A stretch of 64,000 bases of DNA from Halopelagius fulvigenes (GCF_042662625.1 NZ_JBHSXH010000009.1:682001-746000); one strand, 5' to 3'; shown: positions 32,319-41,349, numbered from the stretch's first letter. A program made the numbers and translations. Notes: generated by a model from the letters alone, not told the origin.

Positions 32319-34019
32319 TCAGTCGTCGTCCGACTCGGCGGTCCCGCCGGCGCCCGGAGGTTCGGGTTCGGACTTCCGACTCGCTCCGAAGAGGACGGTC
32401 TCGTCCTGGAGGAGCACGCGGCCGTAGTTCGAGCCGAAGTCCTTGATGAGAGAGAGCATCGCGAGGAAGCAGACGAAGGCGAAGGGCGTGCCGGTGATGA
32501 TGGCCGCCTGTTGGAGGGTGTTCGCGCTGCCGGTGCCGCCGAGTATCATCAGGATGGCCGCCGTCAGACCGAGGACGACCCCCCAGAAGATTCGGTTGAT
32601 GGTCGAGGGGCGGGCCTTCCCACCGGTGGTCATCATCGAGACGGCCAGCGTCGAGGAGTCCGCCGAGGTGACGAAGAACGTCGTCACGAGGATCAGGAAC
32701 ATGTACATCAGGACGGTCCCGATCGGTATCGTTACCGAGGACCCGCCGACGTTCAGCGTGAACTGCAACGCCTCGAAGAGGATGAAGCCGGCGACTTCCG
32801 GGCCGACGTTACCGGAGATCACCTCGCTGAAGTCGGCGATGCCGTTGTGCTGCGCCCACACGGCGGTCCCGCCGACGAACGTGAACCACGGGATGGTCGC
32901 CCCGGAGGTCGCGACGATGCCGGTGAACGCCACCTCGCGGACGGTGCGACCCTTGGAGATGCGGGCGATGAACAGGCCCGCGAACGGCGACCACGAGAGC
33001 GCCCACGCCCAGTAGAAGACGGTCCACGTGTTCATCCAGTTCGTGGCCGTCGGGTTACCGGACCCGAACGGACCGGCGCCGGTGAAGAGACTCATCATGA
33101 CGAAGTCGTCGATCATGCCGGCGAACGCTTGCGTGCCGAGCAGGATGAGAAACAGCGTCGGGCCGGCGACGAACGTCGCGAGCATGAGGACCACGAAGAG
33201 GATCATGTTGAAGTTCGAGAGCCGACGGATCCCCTTGTCGACGCCGAGCACCATCGAGGTCGTAAACAGCAGCGTCATGAAGGTCACTACGAGGAGGATG
33301 CCGAGGTTCCCCATGCTGATCCCCCACTGGTAGTCTAACCCGGTGATGAACTGGCTCCCGATGAAGCCGAGCGACGTGGCGACGCCGCCGATGGTCGCGA
33401 AGACGGCGAGGATGTCGATGACCTTCGCGAACGGTCCGTCGAGGTTGTCCGCCCCGATGATCGGCGTCAGCGCCGAAGAGACGCGCAGCGGCACGTTCTC
33501 GTAGTTGTACGCGAAGTAGCCGATGGCGATTCCCATGATGGTGAACACCGCGAGTTGCGGTAACGCCCAGTGAAACAGGGTCTGCTGGACGGCGACGGTC
33601 ATCGCCTCGGCGGAGCCGCCCTGTACGTTTTCGAACAGCGGCGAGGGGTTCGCGTAGTAGAACAGCGCCTCGGTCGGCCCCCAGAACACGACGCCGGCGG
33701 CGAAGCCCGCGGAGTACAGCATCGCGAAGAACGACAGGAAACTGTACTCCGGCGACGAGTCGCCCAACTTGATCGACCCCCACGGGCCGACGATGAGAAA
33801 CAGGAGGAAGACGACGACGAGGAACACGATCAACAGGAGCGCCCAGTTGAACGCGCTGAGCATCGAACTGTTCAGCGACGAAATCCCGTTCTCGACGGTG
33901 CTCGGACTGAGGAAGAACGCGAGGATGACGCCGACCGTAAGCAGCGCGCCGAACAGGAAGACCGTCCGGTCTATCTCTTCGAGGAACTCGTCGAGCACCC
34001 CTCCCTCGGCGTCGCTCAT
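32319..34019 (-). CDS. BCCT family transporter (glycine betaine/choline-type)
   Basis: The 566-residue protein has about 12 transmembrane helices. The family's Trp-rich segment is 'WMNTWTVFYWAWALSWSPFAGLF' and 'MLYSAGFAAGVVFWGPTEALFYY' is the start of a typical BCCT core. BCCT carriers import betaine, carnitine or choline by Na+ symport, useful as osmoprotection or carbon source. The substrate is not fixed by motif. It is convergent with the lipoprotein region and lies near the glycine-cleavage operon, which might deal with glycine from betaine demethylation, though no demethylase is visible. Confidence 0.92.
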   Translation of the reverse strand: MSDAEGGVLDEFLEEIDRTVFLFGALLTVGVILAFFLSPSTVENGISSLNSSMLSAFNWALLLIVFLVVVFLLFLIVGPWGSIKLGDSSPEYSFLSFFAMLYSAGFAAGVVFWGPTEALFYYANPSPLFENVQGGSAEAMTVAVQQTLFHWALPQLAVFTIMGIAIGYFAYNYENVPLRVSSALTPIIGADNLDGPFAKVIDILAVFATIGGVATSLGFIGSQFITGLDYQWGISMGNLGILLVVTFMTLLFTTSMVLGVDKGIRRLSNFNMILFVVLMLATFVAGPTLFLILLGTQAFAGMIDDFVMMSLFTGAGPFGSGNPTATNWMNTWTVFYWAWALSWSPFAGLFIARISKGRTVREVAFTGIVATSGATIPWFTFVGGTAVWAQHNGIADFSEVISGNVGPEVAGFILFEALQFTLNVGGSSVTIPIGTVLMYMFLILVTTFFVTSADSSTLAVSMMTTGGKARPSTINRIFWGVVLGLTAAILMILGGTGSANTLQQAAIITGTPFAFVCFLAMLSLIKDFGSNYGRVLLQDETVLFGASRKSEPEPPGAGGTAESDDD

Positions 34020-34286
34020 CCCTCTTCACCCCCCGGAATCGGACGACGGTACGGCGTGCGAGCGGAACCCCGTCGACCGTTATCCGTGATATGTGTAACC
34101 ATGACAATTGCCACTGTAGAGTGAACAATAAATGTTTCTCAGCCGAACCATCATATACAGATTACGTTTAGACGCGTCCTCGCCGGCTCCGACCGGAGCG
34201 GCGTCGGTTCCGGGGAGCGTCGGTCGGGCCGTCTGCGTCGCCCCGGCGGGTTCGCGTGCGGGAGTGCGCGAGCGAGGGCGGACCGC

Positions 34287-35228
34287 TCAGACGACGAGGT
34301 TGGTCAGGGAGTCGCCCGCCTCGCGCCGGCGGACGTTCTCGCGGACGAGCGCCGCGATTCGGTCTGCGTAATCGACCGTCGCGGCGGCGGCGTGCGGGGT
34401 GACGACGACGTTCTCCATCTCCCAGAGCGGCGAGTCCTTCGGGAGGGGTTCCTCCGCGAACACGTCGAGGCCCGCGCCGGCGATGTCGCCCGACCGGAGG
34501 GCCTCGACGAGGGCCGGTTGGTCCACGACGCCGCCCCGCGCGACGTTGACGAGGTAGGCGTCCTCCCGCATCGCGTCGAGTTCCGCCGCGCCGAGTAGCC
34601 CCTCCGTCTCGTCGGTCAAGGGGACGGTGAGGGCGACGAACCGAGCGTCGGATATCGCTCCGACCAACTCGTCGGGGGTGTACACCTCCGAGACGTGCTC
34701 GACGGGCGTCGGCGTCCGCCGGACGCCTGCGACGTCCATCCCGAGGGCGTCCGCGCGGCGGGCGACGCCCAGACCGAGCGTTCCGAGTCCGACGACGCAG
34801 ACGGACTCGCCGTTCAGGGTGAACGCCTCGTCCCACGTCGGCGGGTTCCACGCCTTGTCGGCTTGGTCGCTCCGGTAGCGGTGGAGGCGGCGCGCGAACT
34901 GGAGCATGAACCCCAGCGCCGTCTCGCCGACCGAGTCGCCGTGGAGGCCGGTGCTGTTCGTCAGTCGCACCCCGCGTTCGCGGAGGGCGTCCAGCGGAAA
35001 CTCGTCGTACCCGGCGCGGACGCAGTGTATCCAATCGAGGTCTGCCTCCAGAAACCCCGGTTCGTAGCCGAACGAGACGACGGCGTCGAAGTCGCCGGCG
35101 TCACCGGACGCAGTCCCTTCGGCGACGTCGTCGCTCACCTCGACGTCCAACTCCGAGAGGAGCGACTGCAACTTCTCCGGCGGGAAGATTCGCTCGACGG
35201 ACGAGTGGATGGCGACTCGCGTTGGCAT
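34287..35228 (-). CDS. D-isomer-specific 2-hydroxyacid dehydrogenase
   Basis: The 313-residue NAD(P)-dependent enzyme has the Rossmann motif 'VCVVGLGTLGLGVARRA' (about residues 144-160), catalytic Arg in 'VNVARGGVVDQ', Glu in 'VFAEEPLP' and His in 'VTPHAAAAT'. It reduces 2-keto acids or oxidises D-2-hydroxyacids; phosphoglycerate, glyoxylate and lactate types cannot be separated. The ATG at 35228 is used, since the five residues upstream are unlike the family. The hotdog thioesterase gene lies 75 nt upstream on the same strand. Confidence 0.9.
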   Translation of the reverse strand: MPTRVAIHSSVERIFPPEKLQSLLSELDVEVSDDVAEGTASGDAGDFDAVVSFGYEPGFLEADLDWIHCVRAGYDEFPLDALRERGVRLTNSTGLHGDSVGETALGFMLQFARRLHRYRSDQADKAWNPPTWDEAFTLNGESVCVVGLGTLGLGVARRADALGMDVAGVRRTPTPVEHVSEVYTPDELVGAISDARFVALTVPLTDETEGLLGAAELDAMREDAYLVNVARGGVVDQPALVEALRSGDIAGAGLDVFAEEPLPKDSPLWEMENVVVTPHAAAATVDYADRIAALVRENVRRREAGDSLTNLVV

Positions 35229-35303
35229 GGGGGTCAGTTCCACCGGACGGGCAAAAACGGTTCGTGACGCGGCGAGGGCGTCGGAGGACGCGCCGTCGCC
35301 GCC

Positions 35304-35762
35304 TCAGGCCGTCTGAGCGGCGTCCTCTCGTTCGTCGGTCACGGCCTCCTCGCGGAGTTTCCGGGACCGCTCCGAGGAGACGCTCAGGTCGGGAACCTCC
35401 GTCGGGTCGCCCGCCTCGTCGATGGCGACGTAGACGAAGTACGACTCCGTCGTCAGTTCCCTCTCGCCCGTGAGGGGGTCCTCCCGGAAGACGCGGAGGC
35501 GGACCTTGACGCTCGTCGTCCCGGCATCGTAGACGTACGCTTCGATGAGTGCCGTGTCGCCGCGCGGGATGGGCCGGTGGAAATCGACGCCCTCCATCCG
35601 GGCGGTGACGCACGTCTCGCCCGAGAACCGCATCGCGGACATCGCTCCCACCTCGTCCATCCACTTCATCACGTTGCCCCCGTGGGCCATGTCGTAGTTG
35701 TTCGTGTCGTCCGGTTGGACCAACACTCGGTTCTCGATGTACGTCTCCTCCAGATCGACCAT
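35304..35762 (-). CDS. hotdog-fold acyl-CoA thioesterase
   Basis: The 152-residue protein matches the acyl-CoA hydrolase hotdog fold: 'LVQPDDTNNYDMAHGGNVMKWMDEVGAMSAMRFSGETCVTARMEGVDFHRPI' carries the substrate-facing Asn, His and Glu/Asp positions ('NYDMAHGGNVMKWMDE'). Such proteins hydrolyse acyl-CoA. It is probably a cytoplasmic homo-oligomer. A C-terminal acidic, helical tail follows the fold. It lies upstream of the hydroxyacid dehydrogenase on the same strand. Confidence 0.9.
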   Translation of the reverse strand: MVDLEETYIENRVLVQPDDTNNYDMAHGGNVMKWMDEVGAMSAMRFSGETCVTARMEGVDFHRPIPRGDTALIEAYVYDAGTTSVKVRLRVFREDPLTGERELTTESYFVYVAIDEAGDPTEVPDLSVSSERSRKLREEAVTDEREDAAQTA

Positions 35763-35950
35763 ACACTCGCTACCGAGACGCGCCGAATAACGCTTCTGTC
35801 ACGTCGTCGTATCGTGGTCAGTCGATTGTGAGGGACTCGCGGGGGTTCGTCACCGGTCCGTTCGACTCGCGCCGCGGTCCGGTCGCCCCGCGCCCGGTCC
35901 GCCTCGCCGCCGGCCAAATCTCTTTGCCTCCGCGACCCGAACGGACGGGT

Positions 35951-36196
35951 ATGAGCATCACGCTGTACGCTCTCGACGGGTGTCCGTACTGCGAGAAGGT
36001 CCACGACGCCCTCGAAGCGGGGGACGTGGAGTACGAGACGGAGTGGGTGGAAGCGCTCCACTCCGAACGGAACGAGGTCAAGCGCGTCAGCGGTCAGCGC
36101 TCGGTTCCGGTGCTCGTAGACGACGAACGCGGCGTGACGATGAACGAGAGCGACAACATCCTCCGGTACGTCGAGGAGACGTTGGCGGCCACATGA
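35951..36196 (+). CDS. glutaredoxin-like protein
   Basis: The 81-residue product has a CPYC active site in 'MSITLYALDGCPYCEKVHDAL' and the cis-Pro segment 'GQRSVPVLVDDERGVTMNESDNILRYVEE', both hallmarks of the thioredoxin/glutaredoxin/GST-N fold. Haloarchaea lack glutathione but use gamma-glutamylcysteine, so a related thiol may be the partner. The last four bases overlap the start of the adenosyltransferase gene (ATGA). Confidence 0.88.
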   Translation: MSITLYALDGCPYCEKVHDALEAGDVEYETEWVEALHSERNEVKRVSGQRSVPVLVDDERGVTMNESDNILRYVEETLAAT

Positions 36197-36726
36197 AGAT
36201 ATACACCGGCCGCGGCGACGAGGGGATGACCGACCTCCGGGACATGTCCCGGGTGTCGAAGACGAGCGCTCGCATCGAAGCCTACGGGACGGTGGACGAG
36301 GCGAATGCCCTCGTCGGCACCGTCCGTCCGACGGGGTACGACGACGTGGACGAGAAACTCGAACGCGTCCAGAACCACCTCCACGTCGTACAGGCGGACC
36401 TCGCGAACCCGGACCCAGACGAGGACGCCCCGGTCACCACGGCGGAACACGTCGAGGAACTGGAGTCGTTCATCGACGAGGCCGACGAGGAGTTGGACCA
36501 GCTCAACTCCTTCGTCCTCCCGAGCGGGAGCGACGCCGGGTCGAAACTCCACCACGCGCGCGCGGTGACACGCAGGGCGGAGCGTCGGACCGTCGGACTG
36601 GCGTCGGAGGAACCTGTGAACGAACAGACCGTCGCATACCTGAACCGCCTCTCGGACGCCCTCTTCACCCTCGCGCGCCTCGTGAACAAACGCGACGGCG
36701 TCCGCGAGGACGCCCCGACGTACTGA
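36193..36726 (+). CDS. pduO: PduO-type cob(I)alamin adenosyltransferase
   Basis: The 177-residue protein opens 'MKIYTGRGDEGMTDLRDMSRVSKTSARIEAYGTVDEANALVG', the ATP- and cobalamin-binding region of PduO, and ends with the helical 'RTVGLASEEPVNEQTVAYLNRLSDALFTLARLVNKRDG' core. It transfers adenosine from ATP to cob(I)alamin, giving coenzyme B12 for mutases such as methylmalonyl-CoA mutase. Coupled by overlap to the glutaredoxin-like gene. The link to pccB in this window is pathway inference. Confidence 0.94.
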   Translation: MKIYTGRGDEGMTDLRDMSRVSKTSARIEAYGTVDEANALVGTVRPTGYDDVDEKLERVQNHLHVVQADLANPDPDEDAPVTTAEHVEELESFIDEADEELDQLNSFVLPSGSDAGSKLHHARAVTRRAERRTVGLASEEPVNEQTVAYLNRLSDALFTLARLVNKRDGVREDAPTY

Positions 36727-36805
36727 ACTCCCGTCCCCGTTCTTCCGCTCATCGCCCGACAGCGCTCCGCTACCACGTCAGAACATTGTCTCGACCGACA
36801 CAATC

Positions 36806-36813
36806 CTTTTATC
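36806..36813 (+). promoter_or_regulatory. TATA element for the DUF7553-like gene
   Basis: CTTTTATC is centred about 27 nt before the ATG at 36836, consistent with a leaderless transcript. Confidence 0.55.
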
Positions 36814-36835
36814 TGTTGCTTGCCTATGGTCAGAT

Positions 36836-37108
36836 ATGAACAAGCACTTCGAAGACGCTTGGTACTACCTCCGACGCGCGGGCGAACACCTCTCCGTCGG
36901 CATCCGAGAGGAGGCCGAACCGGTCGAACGACGCGTCCGCAAGATGCTCGGACGCGAGAAGGCCGAGGAGGTGCCCCCGTCGGGACGGCAGCGTCTGGAA
37001 GCCGAACTCCGCCGCCGGACGCCGCGACGCGTCGAAGTCGGCGGGAAGAAGGCGATGCGCCGCGCCCAGAGCGGTATCCGACGCTACCGCGGCGGGTCCG
37101 CGGAGTAA
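36836..37108 (+). CDS. DUF7553-like helical protein
   Basis: The 90-residue protein starts 'MNKHFEDAWYYLRRAGEHL', an N-terminal amphipathic helix, and continues with basic helices ('AELRRRTPRRVEVGGKKAMRRAQSGIRRYRGG'). It resembles a haloarchaeal family I recall as DUF7553, of unknown function. Unusually basic for a haloarchaeal protein in its C-terminal half, which could mean nucleic-acid or membrane binding. Confidence 0.72.
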   Translation: MNKHFEDAWYYLRRAGEHLSVGIREEAEPVERRVRKMLGREKAEEVPPSGRQRLEAELRRRTPRRVEVGGKKAMRRAQSGIRRYRGGSAE

Positions 37109-37132
37109 GCCGAATCGAACCGAAGAAGAACG

Positions 37133-37138
37133 TTTAAG
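37133..37138 (+). promoter_or_regulatory. Box A (TATA) of the tRNA-Val gene
   Basis: TTTAAG begins 34 nt before the tRNA 5' end, the usual archaeal tRNA promoter arrangement with a short leader removed by RNase P. Confidence 0.55.
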
Positions 37139-37166
37139 TCTCGGCCCGGGATAGGATTTCGTACGC

Positions 37167-37241
37167 GGGTTGGTGGTCTAGCCCGGTTATGACGGCTCCT
37201 TCACACGGAGCAGGCCGGCGGTTCGAATCCGCCCCAACCCA
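37167..37241 (+). tRNA. tRNA-Val (anticodon CAC)
   Basis: The acceptor stem pairs GGGTTGG (37167-37173) with CCAACCC (37234-37240), with discriminator A37241. The anticodon stem GCTCC/GGAGC encloses the loop TTCACAC with anticodon CAC, which reads GUG. The T arm contains GTTCGAATC. CCA is not encoded, and there is no intron. Promoter element upstream at 37133-37138. Confidence 0.95.
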
Positions 37242-37299
37242 CTTCTCTTCGACACCTGCTACTCTCCGAGTCGGCACTCGATCCTCAGCGCACCCCTTC

Positions 37300-38013
37300 T
37301 CAATCGAGTTCGACGGGCAGATCGTCGTTCCGAAGCCGGTAGTGCGGCGGTTCGAACGCGGTCGTCACGGCGTGAACGCCGACCCCGGCGTCCCGTACGC
37401 GTGCGAGTAAGTCGGCGAACTCCGGGTCCACCTCGCGGTACGGGCGGAAGCGTTCGACGTCGGGCCGTTGGACGACGAACACGACGTGCGTCTCGTACCC
37501 GTCCTCGCGGAGGGTTTCGAGGCTGCGGAGGTGGCGACGGCCGCGTTCGGTTTGTCGGTCGGGGAACTCGGCGACGCCGTCCTCGACGTGCGTGCAGGAT
37601 TTGACCTCCACGTAGGCCGCCTCACCACCCGGCGTATCGAGGAGGAAGTCCGTTCGGCCGTGCTCCGGGAGCGAGGGCTCCCGTTTCCGGGTGGTGTACC
37701 CGGCGAACGCCGGTATCGCGTCGCGGGCGAGTGCGCGCTCGAAGAGGTCGTTCGCTAACGCGGTGCGGACGCTCACGTACACCCCGTCGACGGCGACGGC
37801 GATGGCGTCGTAGTCCGTCGCCCTGTCGGGGTCGTCCACCGGCGAGCAGAGAATTTCGCGTCCCGGTTCGACCGTGCCTTCGAGGGCTCCGGGGTCGCCG
37901 AGGAACGCGCGTTCGGGCGCGTCGTCGAAGCGGACGCAGACGACGAAGCGGTTCGGGCGGTCCACGACCGTTCCCGTCAGTAGGTCCTCGTCGAGGGTGA
38001 GAAGCGGATCCAT
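37300..38013 (-). CDS. sfsA: SfsA-type sugar fermentation stimulation protein homologue
   Basis: The 237-residue protein has the two-part SfsA fold: an OB-like N-terminal half ('VDRPNRFVVCVRFDD...AFLGDPGALEG') and a C-terminal nuclease-like half with 'YVEVKSCTH' and 'PDRQTERGRRHLRSL'. SfsA homologues bind DNA and may affect carbohydrate utilisation; the mechanism is unresolved. The start at 38013 corresponds to the family's N-terminus ('MDPLLTLDEDLLTG'); open reading continues upstream with no similarity. Convergent to the tRNA. Confidence 0.88.
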   Translation of the reverse strand: MDPLLTLDEDLLTGTVVDRPNRFVVCVRFDDAPERAFLGDPGALEGTVEPGREILCSPVDDPDRATDYDAIAVAVDGVYVSVRTALANDLFERALARDAIPAFAGYTTRKREPSLPEHGRTDFLLDTPGGEAAYVEVKSCTHVEDGVAEFPDRQTERGRRHLRSLETLREDGYETHVVFVVQRPDVERFRPYREVDPEFADLLARVRDAGVGVHAVTTAFEPPHYRLRNDDLPVELD

Positions 38014-38216
38014 GCGAGTTACCGGATGTACCACCGGACGACTCTTCGACCTTTGGAACTCCGGGTCGAACTCCGTCCCGGACCCCGAGTGAGCCGTCCT
38101 CTCCGACGGTCCCCCGCGTTCGGAGACGCCTCGAACTGACAGACGGATGTCGGTTCTCAACACATTTAGGTAGAACACTCTGGGGGGAAGAGGACGCTCC
38201 TCGAAGTAGAAACGAA

Positions 38217-38573
38217 ATGGCAGCAACAGAAGGCGGAAGTCCGTTCGACGGGACGCTCGACGACTACTTCGCCGTGCTCGGGGAGAAACACCGGGACGCC
38301 GTCGTCGAAATCCTCGCGGATGAAGACCGTTCGGTGCACCTGCTAGCGTTGGCCGAACGAGTCGCCGCGGAGACGCGGGACGTTTCGCTCGACGACCTGA
38401 CCCCGAAGGAGGTCCAACGCGTGGAGCTGTCGCTACACCACAACCACCTGCCGAAGTTGGACGAGGCGGGCATCGTCGAGTACGCGTCCGAGGAGAAGCG
38501 AATCTCGCCGGCGGACGACATCGGAGCGGTCAGCGACCTCGTAGAAGCGGAAGACCCGCTTTCGGCTTTCTGA
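38217..38573 (+). CDS. DUF7344-like winged-helix protein
   Basis: The 118-residue protein has 'DYFAVLGEKHRDAVVEILADEDRSVHLLALAERVAAETRDVSL' and 'VELSLHHNHLPKLDEAGIVEYASEEKRISPADD'. The 'LSLHHNHLPKLDEAGIVEY' helix-wing element is the same as in the genes at 17938 and 41023. Stand-alone DNA-binding regulator of unknown target; a sensor domain is not apparent. It is divergent from sfsA, 203 bp between starts. Confidence 0.82.
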   Translation: MAATEGGSPFDGTLDDYFAVLGEKHRDAVVEILADEDRSVHLLALAERVAAETRDVSLDDLTPKEVQRVELSLHHNHLPKLDEAGIVEYASEEKRISPADDIGAVSDLVEAEDPLSAF

Positions 38574-38806
38574 AGCCTCTCGACCGCGTAACCGTCGCTT
38601 CGACTCGGACGAGTGACCGGGCCACTCCGCTCCGCGTCGGTTCGCACCCCTTCGGCCGGCGTCGCGGACGACAACGTCGAGACTGAAACGCGGGCAGACG
38701 AGATATTCTAACTCGACGACCGGTCCTGTCGAATAGGATCGAACCATCCACTCGGTCGGCCAAACGGTTTACGGACGTACGACGCCCTGCTTTCGATGGT
38801 GATTCT

Positions 38807-39304
38807 ATGAGTGCCGACAGCCCCAACAAAGTGTTCAAGAGCGAACTGCAGGACATGTACAGCGCCGAACAGCAGATTCTGAACGCGTTGGAGGAGATGT
38901 CCGAAGAGGTGGAGAACGAGGAGCTCCGGGAGGCGTTCTCCCAACACCGCGAGCAGACCCAAGGGCAGATAGACAGACTCGAACAGGTGTTCGAGAAGGT
39001 CGGAATGGAACCCGAGGCCGACGAGTGCAAGGCCATAGGGGGCCTCATCGAGGAACACGAGGAGTTCACCCAGAAGGACCCCTCCACGTCCGAACTCGAA
39101 GTCTTCGACAACGTCTCGGCCCAGAAGGTCGAACACTACGAGATCGCCTCGTACGGAAGCCTCGCTAAACTCGCCGACCAACTCGGGATGGACGACGCCG
39201 GCGACCTCCTCCACGAGACGCTCGAAGAGGAGGAGCAGACGCTCAACAAGCTGGTCAATCTGGCGAACGACTACGACTACAGCCAGCTGCAGGGCGAGGC
39301 CTAA
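38807..39304 (+). CDS. DUF892 (YciE-like) ferritin-like protein
   Basis: The 165-residue protein is a four-helix bundle of the DUF892/YciE type: 'VFKSELQDMYSAEQQILNALEEMSEEVENEELREAFSQHREQTQGQIDRLEQVF' and 'VEHYEIASYGSLAKLADQLGMDDAGDLLHETLEEEEQTLNKLVNLAN'. Glu and His residues in 'YSAEQ', 'QHREQT', 'EHYE' and 'ETLEEEE' fit a di-metal site. YciE-like proteins are induced by stress in bacteria; the role here is not determined. Start 38807 chosen at ATG after an AT-rich leader. Confidence 0.88.
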   Translation: MSADSPNKVFKSELQDMYSAEQQILNALEEMSEEVENEELREAFSQHREQTQGQIDRLEQVFEKVGMEPEADECKAIGGLIEEHEEFTQKDPSTSELEVFDNVSAQKVEHYEIASYGSLAKLADQLGMDDAGDLLHETLEEEEQTLNKLVNLANDYDYSQLQGEA

Positions 39305-39405
39305 CTCCACCCTTCGGACGGTTACGACGAGACGACGCGTACTGTCCACACCCCGCGCTATTTTACGCCGAATCGGAGTCCACAGCGTCGAACCCCGTCC
39401 GAGGA

Positions 39406-40119
39406 TCAGTCGCCGTCGAACGGCCGGGCGTCGGCGAGGTCGAACAGGTGGACGATGTCCTCTCGGCCGTAGTGGTCCAACAGGTCGCGCAGGGCGCGGA
39501 ACGTCAGCGTCTCCGTCGCGCCCGCGTCCGCGAGGGCGACGTATCGCTCGCCGAAGACGGGGACGTCCGCGTTGAGTACCTTCCGGAAGCCCCGGTACTT
39601 CGACGGCCGCACCTCGTCGAGGTCGATGCCGTGTTCGTACGCCGCCCAGCGGGTCTCCTCGGGTTCGATACCGACGCGCCCGCAGGCGTCTTCGAGGCGG
39701 GTGTACCCGCCGAAGGCGTCCCACGCGTCCGGTTGCACGTCGTCGTGTGCCAGTTCGTCTTCGAGCAACCGCGCGAGTCTCGACGCTGCCCCCGCGTCGC
39801 CGTCGCAGGCCGCTCTCGCCCGTTCGAGGCGGCCGAGAAGTTGCGGGCGGTCGAACGATTCGCCTCCGTACGTGAGGTATCGGTCCCCCTCGCGCGCGTC
39901 GATCCACTCGGCGACGCGTCCGCAGAGGGCGAGTTCGTCCGCGGCGGAGTCGGCGGTCCGAAAGAGCATCTCCGTCTCCTGGTTTCCCGTCGGCGACTCG
40001 TACCCGAGTACGACCGCGAGGAGCTCGAAGTACTGCGGGTCGCCGAAGTCCGGGGGCTTCTCGTAGCGGTCGAGCGTCGGACTCACCGTCTCGATGTCGA
40101 TGGCGAACCGTCCTGTCAT
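39406..40119 (-). CDS. DEDD-type 3'-5' exonuclease-like protein
   Basis: The 237-residue protein opens 'MTGRFAIDIETVSPTLDRYE', the DxE of RNase H-like exonucleases, with a mid 'YGGESFDRPQL' and a late 'LTFRALRDLLDHYGREDIVHLFDLADARPF'. These fit an archaeal DNA polymerase B-exonuclease-like group. It is likely a metal-dependent 3'-5' exonuclease, but the remaining acidic ligands are not all confirmed by eye. Start 40119 chosen; upstream in-frame extension is Arg/Ser-rich. Divergent from the Bat-type gene at 40255. Confidence 0.82.
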   Translation of the reverse strand: MTGRFAIDIETVSPTLDRYEKPPDFGDPQYFELLAVVLGYESPTGNQETEMLFRTADSAADELALCGRVAEWIDAREGDRYLTYGGESFDRPQLLGRLERARAACDGDAGAASRLARLLEDELAHDDVQPDAWDAFGGYTRLEDACGRVGIEPEETRWAAYEHGIDLDEVRPSKYRGFRKVLNADVPVFGERYVALADAGATETLTFRALRDLLDHYGREDIVHLFDLADARPFDGD

Positions 40120-40222
40120 CCGTCGCGTACCTCGGATTCGAACGAGAAGTACGATGTGATTTCGCCGGGACGACTCGCCCGCCGCCGACCGGCCGAGAGC
40201 GGTCGAAAACTGTGAGGAAACG

Positions 40223-40228
40223 TTTTTC
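40223..40228 (+). promoter_or_regulatory. T-rich TATA-like element for the Bat-type gene
   Basis: TTTTTC is centred about 29 nt before the ATG at 40255, consistent with a leaderless transcript. Confidence 0.45.
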
Positions 40229-40254
40229 CGCTGCCTCCCGTGGTACGGGACGTA

Positions 40255-40983
40255 ATGGCGACACAGGGAGAGGACGCCGAGGGCGGGGGGCGGGCCGAAC
40301 GGGGGGTTCGCGTCACGCTCGATATCTGGCACCCCGACTGCTGGACGCTGGAGGTGACCGAGAGGACGGACGCGGGACTCCTCGGCCACGGCGTCCACAG
40401 CATCGACGGGACGGCGACGGGGCGATTCACGGCGTACGCCGATACGAGGGACGAACTCGACGCGTTGGTGGGCGCGGTACGCGACTCCGAACTCACCGAG
40501 TCGGTGTGGGAGACGGACGAAGAGACGGCCGCGGGCGCGGAGACGCCGGTGACGGGGAGTGCGACGCGCGGACTCGTCGTCCGGTACGCCCTCTCGAACA
40601 GCATCAACGACGCCCTCGTCTCGCGGGGGTTCATCCCGGACGAACCGGTTCGGATGCAGGACGGCCGCGAACGGTGGACCGTCCTCGTCCAAGAGACGCG
40701 CCGAACCGTCCACGACAGGTTGGAGGAGGTCCGCGAGGAGATGGACGCCGACGTCCGCGTCGAACTCATCACCGCGCCCGAGGACGGGACGGGGATGTTC
40801 CGGACGGACGCCCTCTCGGAACGGCAACGCGAGGTGTACCGACTCGCGCGCAGGCGGGGGTACTACACGTGGCCGCGGGAGGTGTCGGCGGGCGAACTCG
40901 CCGCGGAGGCGGGCGTCTCGAAGGCGACGTTGCTCGAACACCTCCGGAAGGCCGAGTCGAAACTCCTCGGGGACGTTGACTGA
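40255..40983 (+). CDS. Bat-type helix-turn-helix regulator
   Basis: The 242-residue protein has a C-terminal bacterio-opsin-activator-type HTH: 'LSERQREVYRLARRRGYYTWPREVSAGELAAEAGVSKATLLEHLRKAESKLL'. The N-terminal half ('LDIWHPDCWTLEVTERTDAGLLGHGVHSIDG') resembles the sensor-like part of this haloarchaeal family but has no PAS or GAF motif. Likely a transcription factor; the target is unknown. Divergent from the exonuclease-like gene, which could be a target. Confidence 0.88.
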   Translation: MATQGEDAEGGGRAERGVRVTLDIWHPDCWTLEVTERTDAGLLGHGVHSIDGTATGRFTAYADTRDELDALVGAVRDSELTESVWETDEETAAGAETPVTGSATRGLVVRYALSNSINDALVSRGFIPDEPVRMQDGRERWTVLVQETRRTVHDRLEEVREEMDADVRVELITAPEDGTGMFRTDALSERQREVYRLARRRGYYTWPREVSAGELAAEAGVSKATLLEHLRKAESKLLGDVD

Positions 40984-41022
40984 CTCCCGGTCGTACCACC
41001 TGTCCCGTTCGACGCCGTCGCG

Positions 41023-41349
41023 TCAGGACCCGGACCGCCGGGAGAGCGTTTCGACTTCCTCCAGCAGTGTCTTCGAGGCGACACCGTCCAGATACCGGAC
41101 CGTACTGCTCCTCGCATCGTACTCGACGATACCGACGTCGTCTAAGCGAGGGAGCGCCGAGTGGTGCAGTTGGACGGCGGTCGCCCCTAAATCGGCCTCT
41201 ACCTCGACCTCGTGCGCGAGGTCGGCCACCGTAGCGGCGTTCTCGGACGCGTCTCGGAAGTGGAAGATGACGCTGCGACAGTACTGATCCGCGAGCACGG
41301 TGAGAAGCCGGTCTAACTCGTCGGCGTCGAGCGATTGTCTGGAAGCCAT
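41023..41349 (-). CDS. DUF7344-like winged-helix protein
   Basis: The 108-residue protein has 'LLTVLADQYCRSVIFHFRDASENAATVADLAHEVEVEADLG' and 'VQLHHSALPRLDDVGIVEYDARSSTVRYLDG'. The 'LHHSALPRLDDVGIVEY' wing is shared with the genes at 17938 and 38217. Likely a DNA-binding regulator. The start at 41349 is the family-like ATG. A dyad in its promoter region (41366-41387) suggests autoregulation. Confidence 0.82.
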   Translation of the reverse strand: MASRQSLDADELDRLLTVLADQYCRSVIFHFRDASENAATVADLAHEVEVEADLGATAVQLHHSALPRLDDVGIVEYDARSSTVRYLDGVASKTLLEEVETLSRRSGS

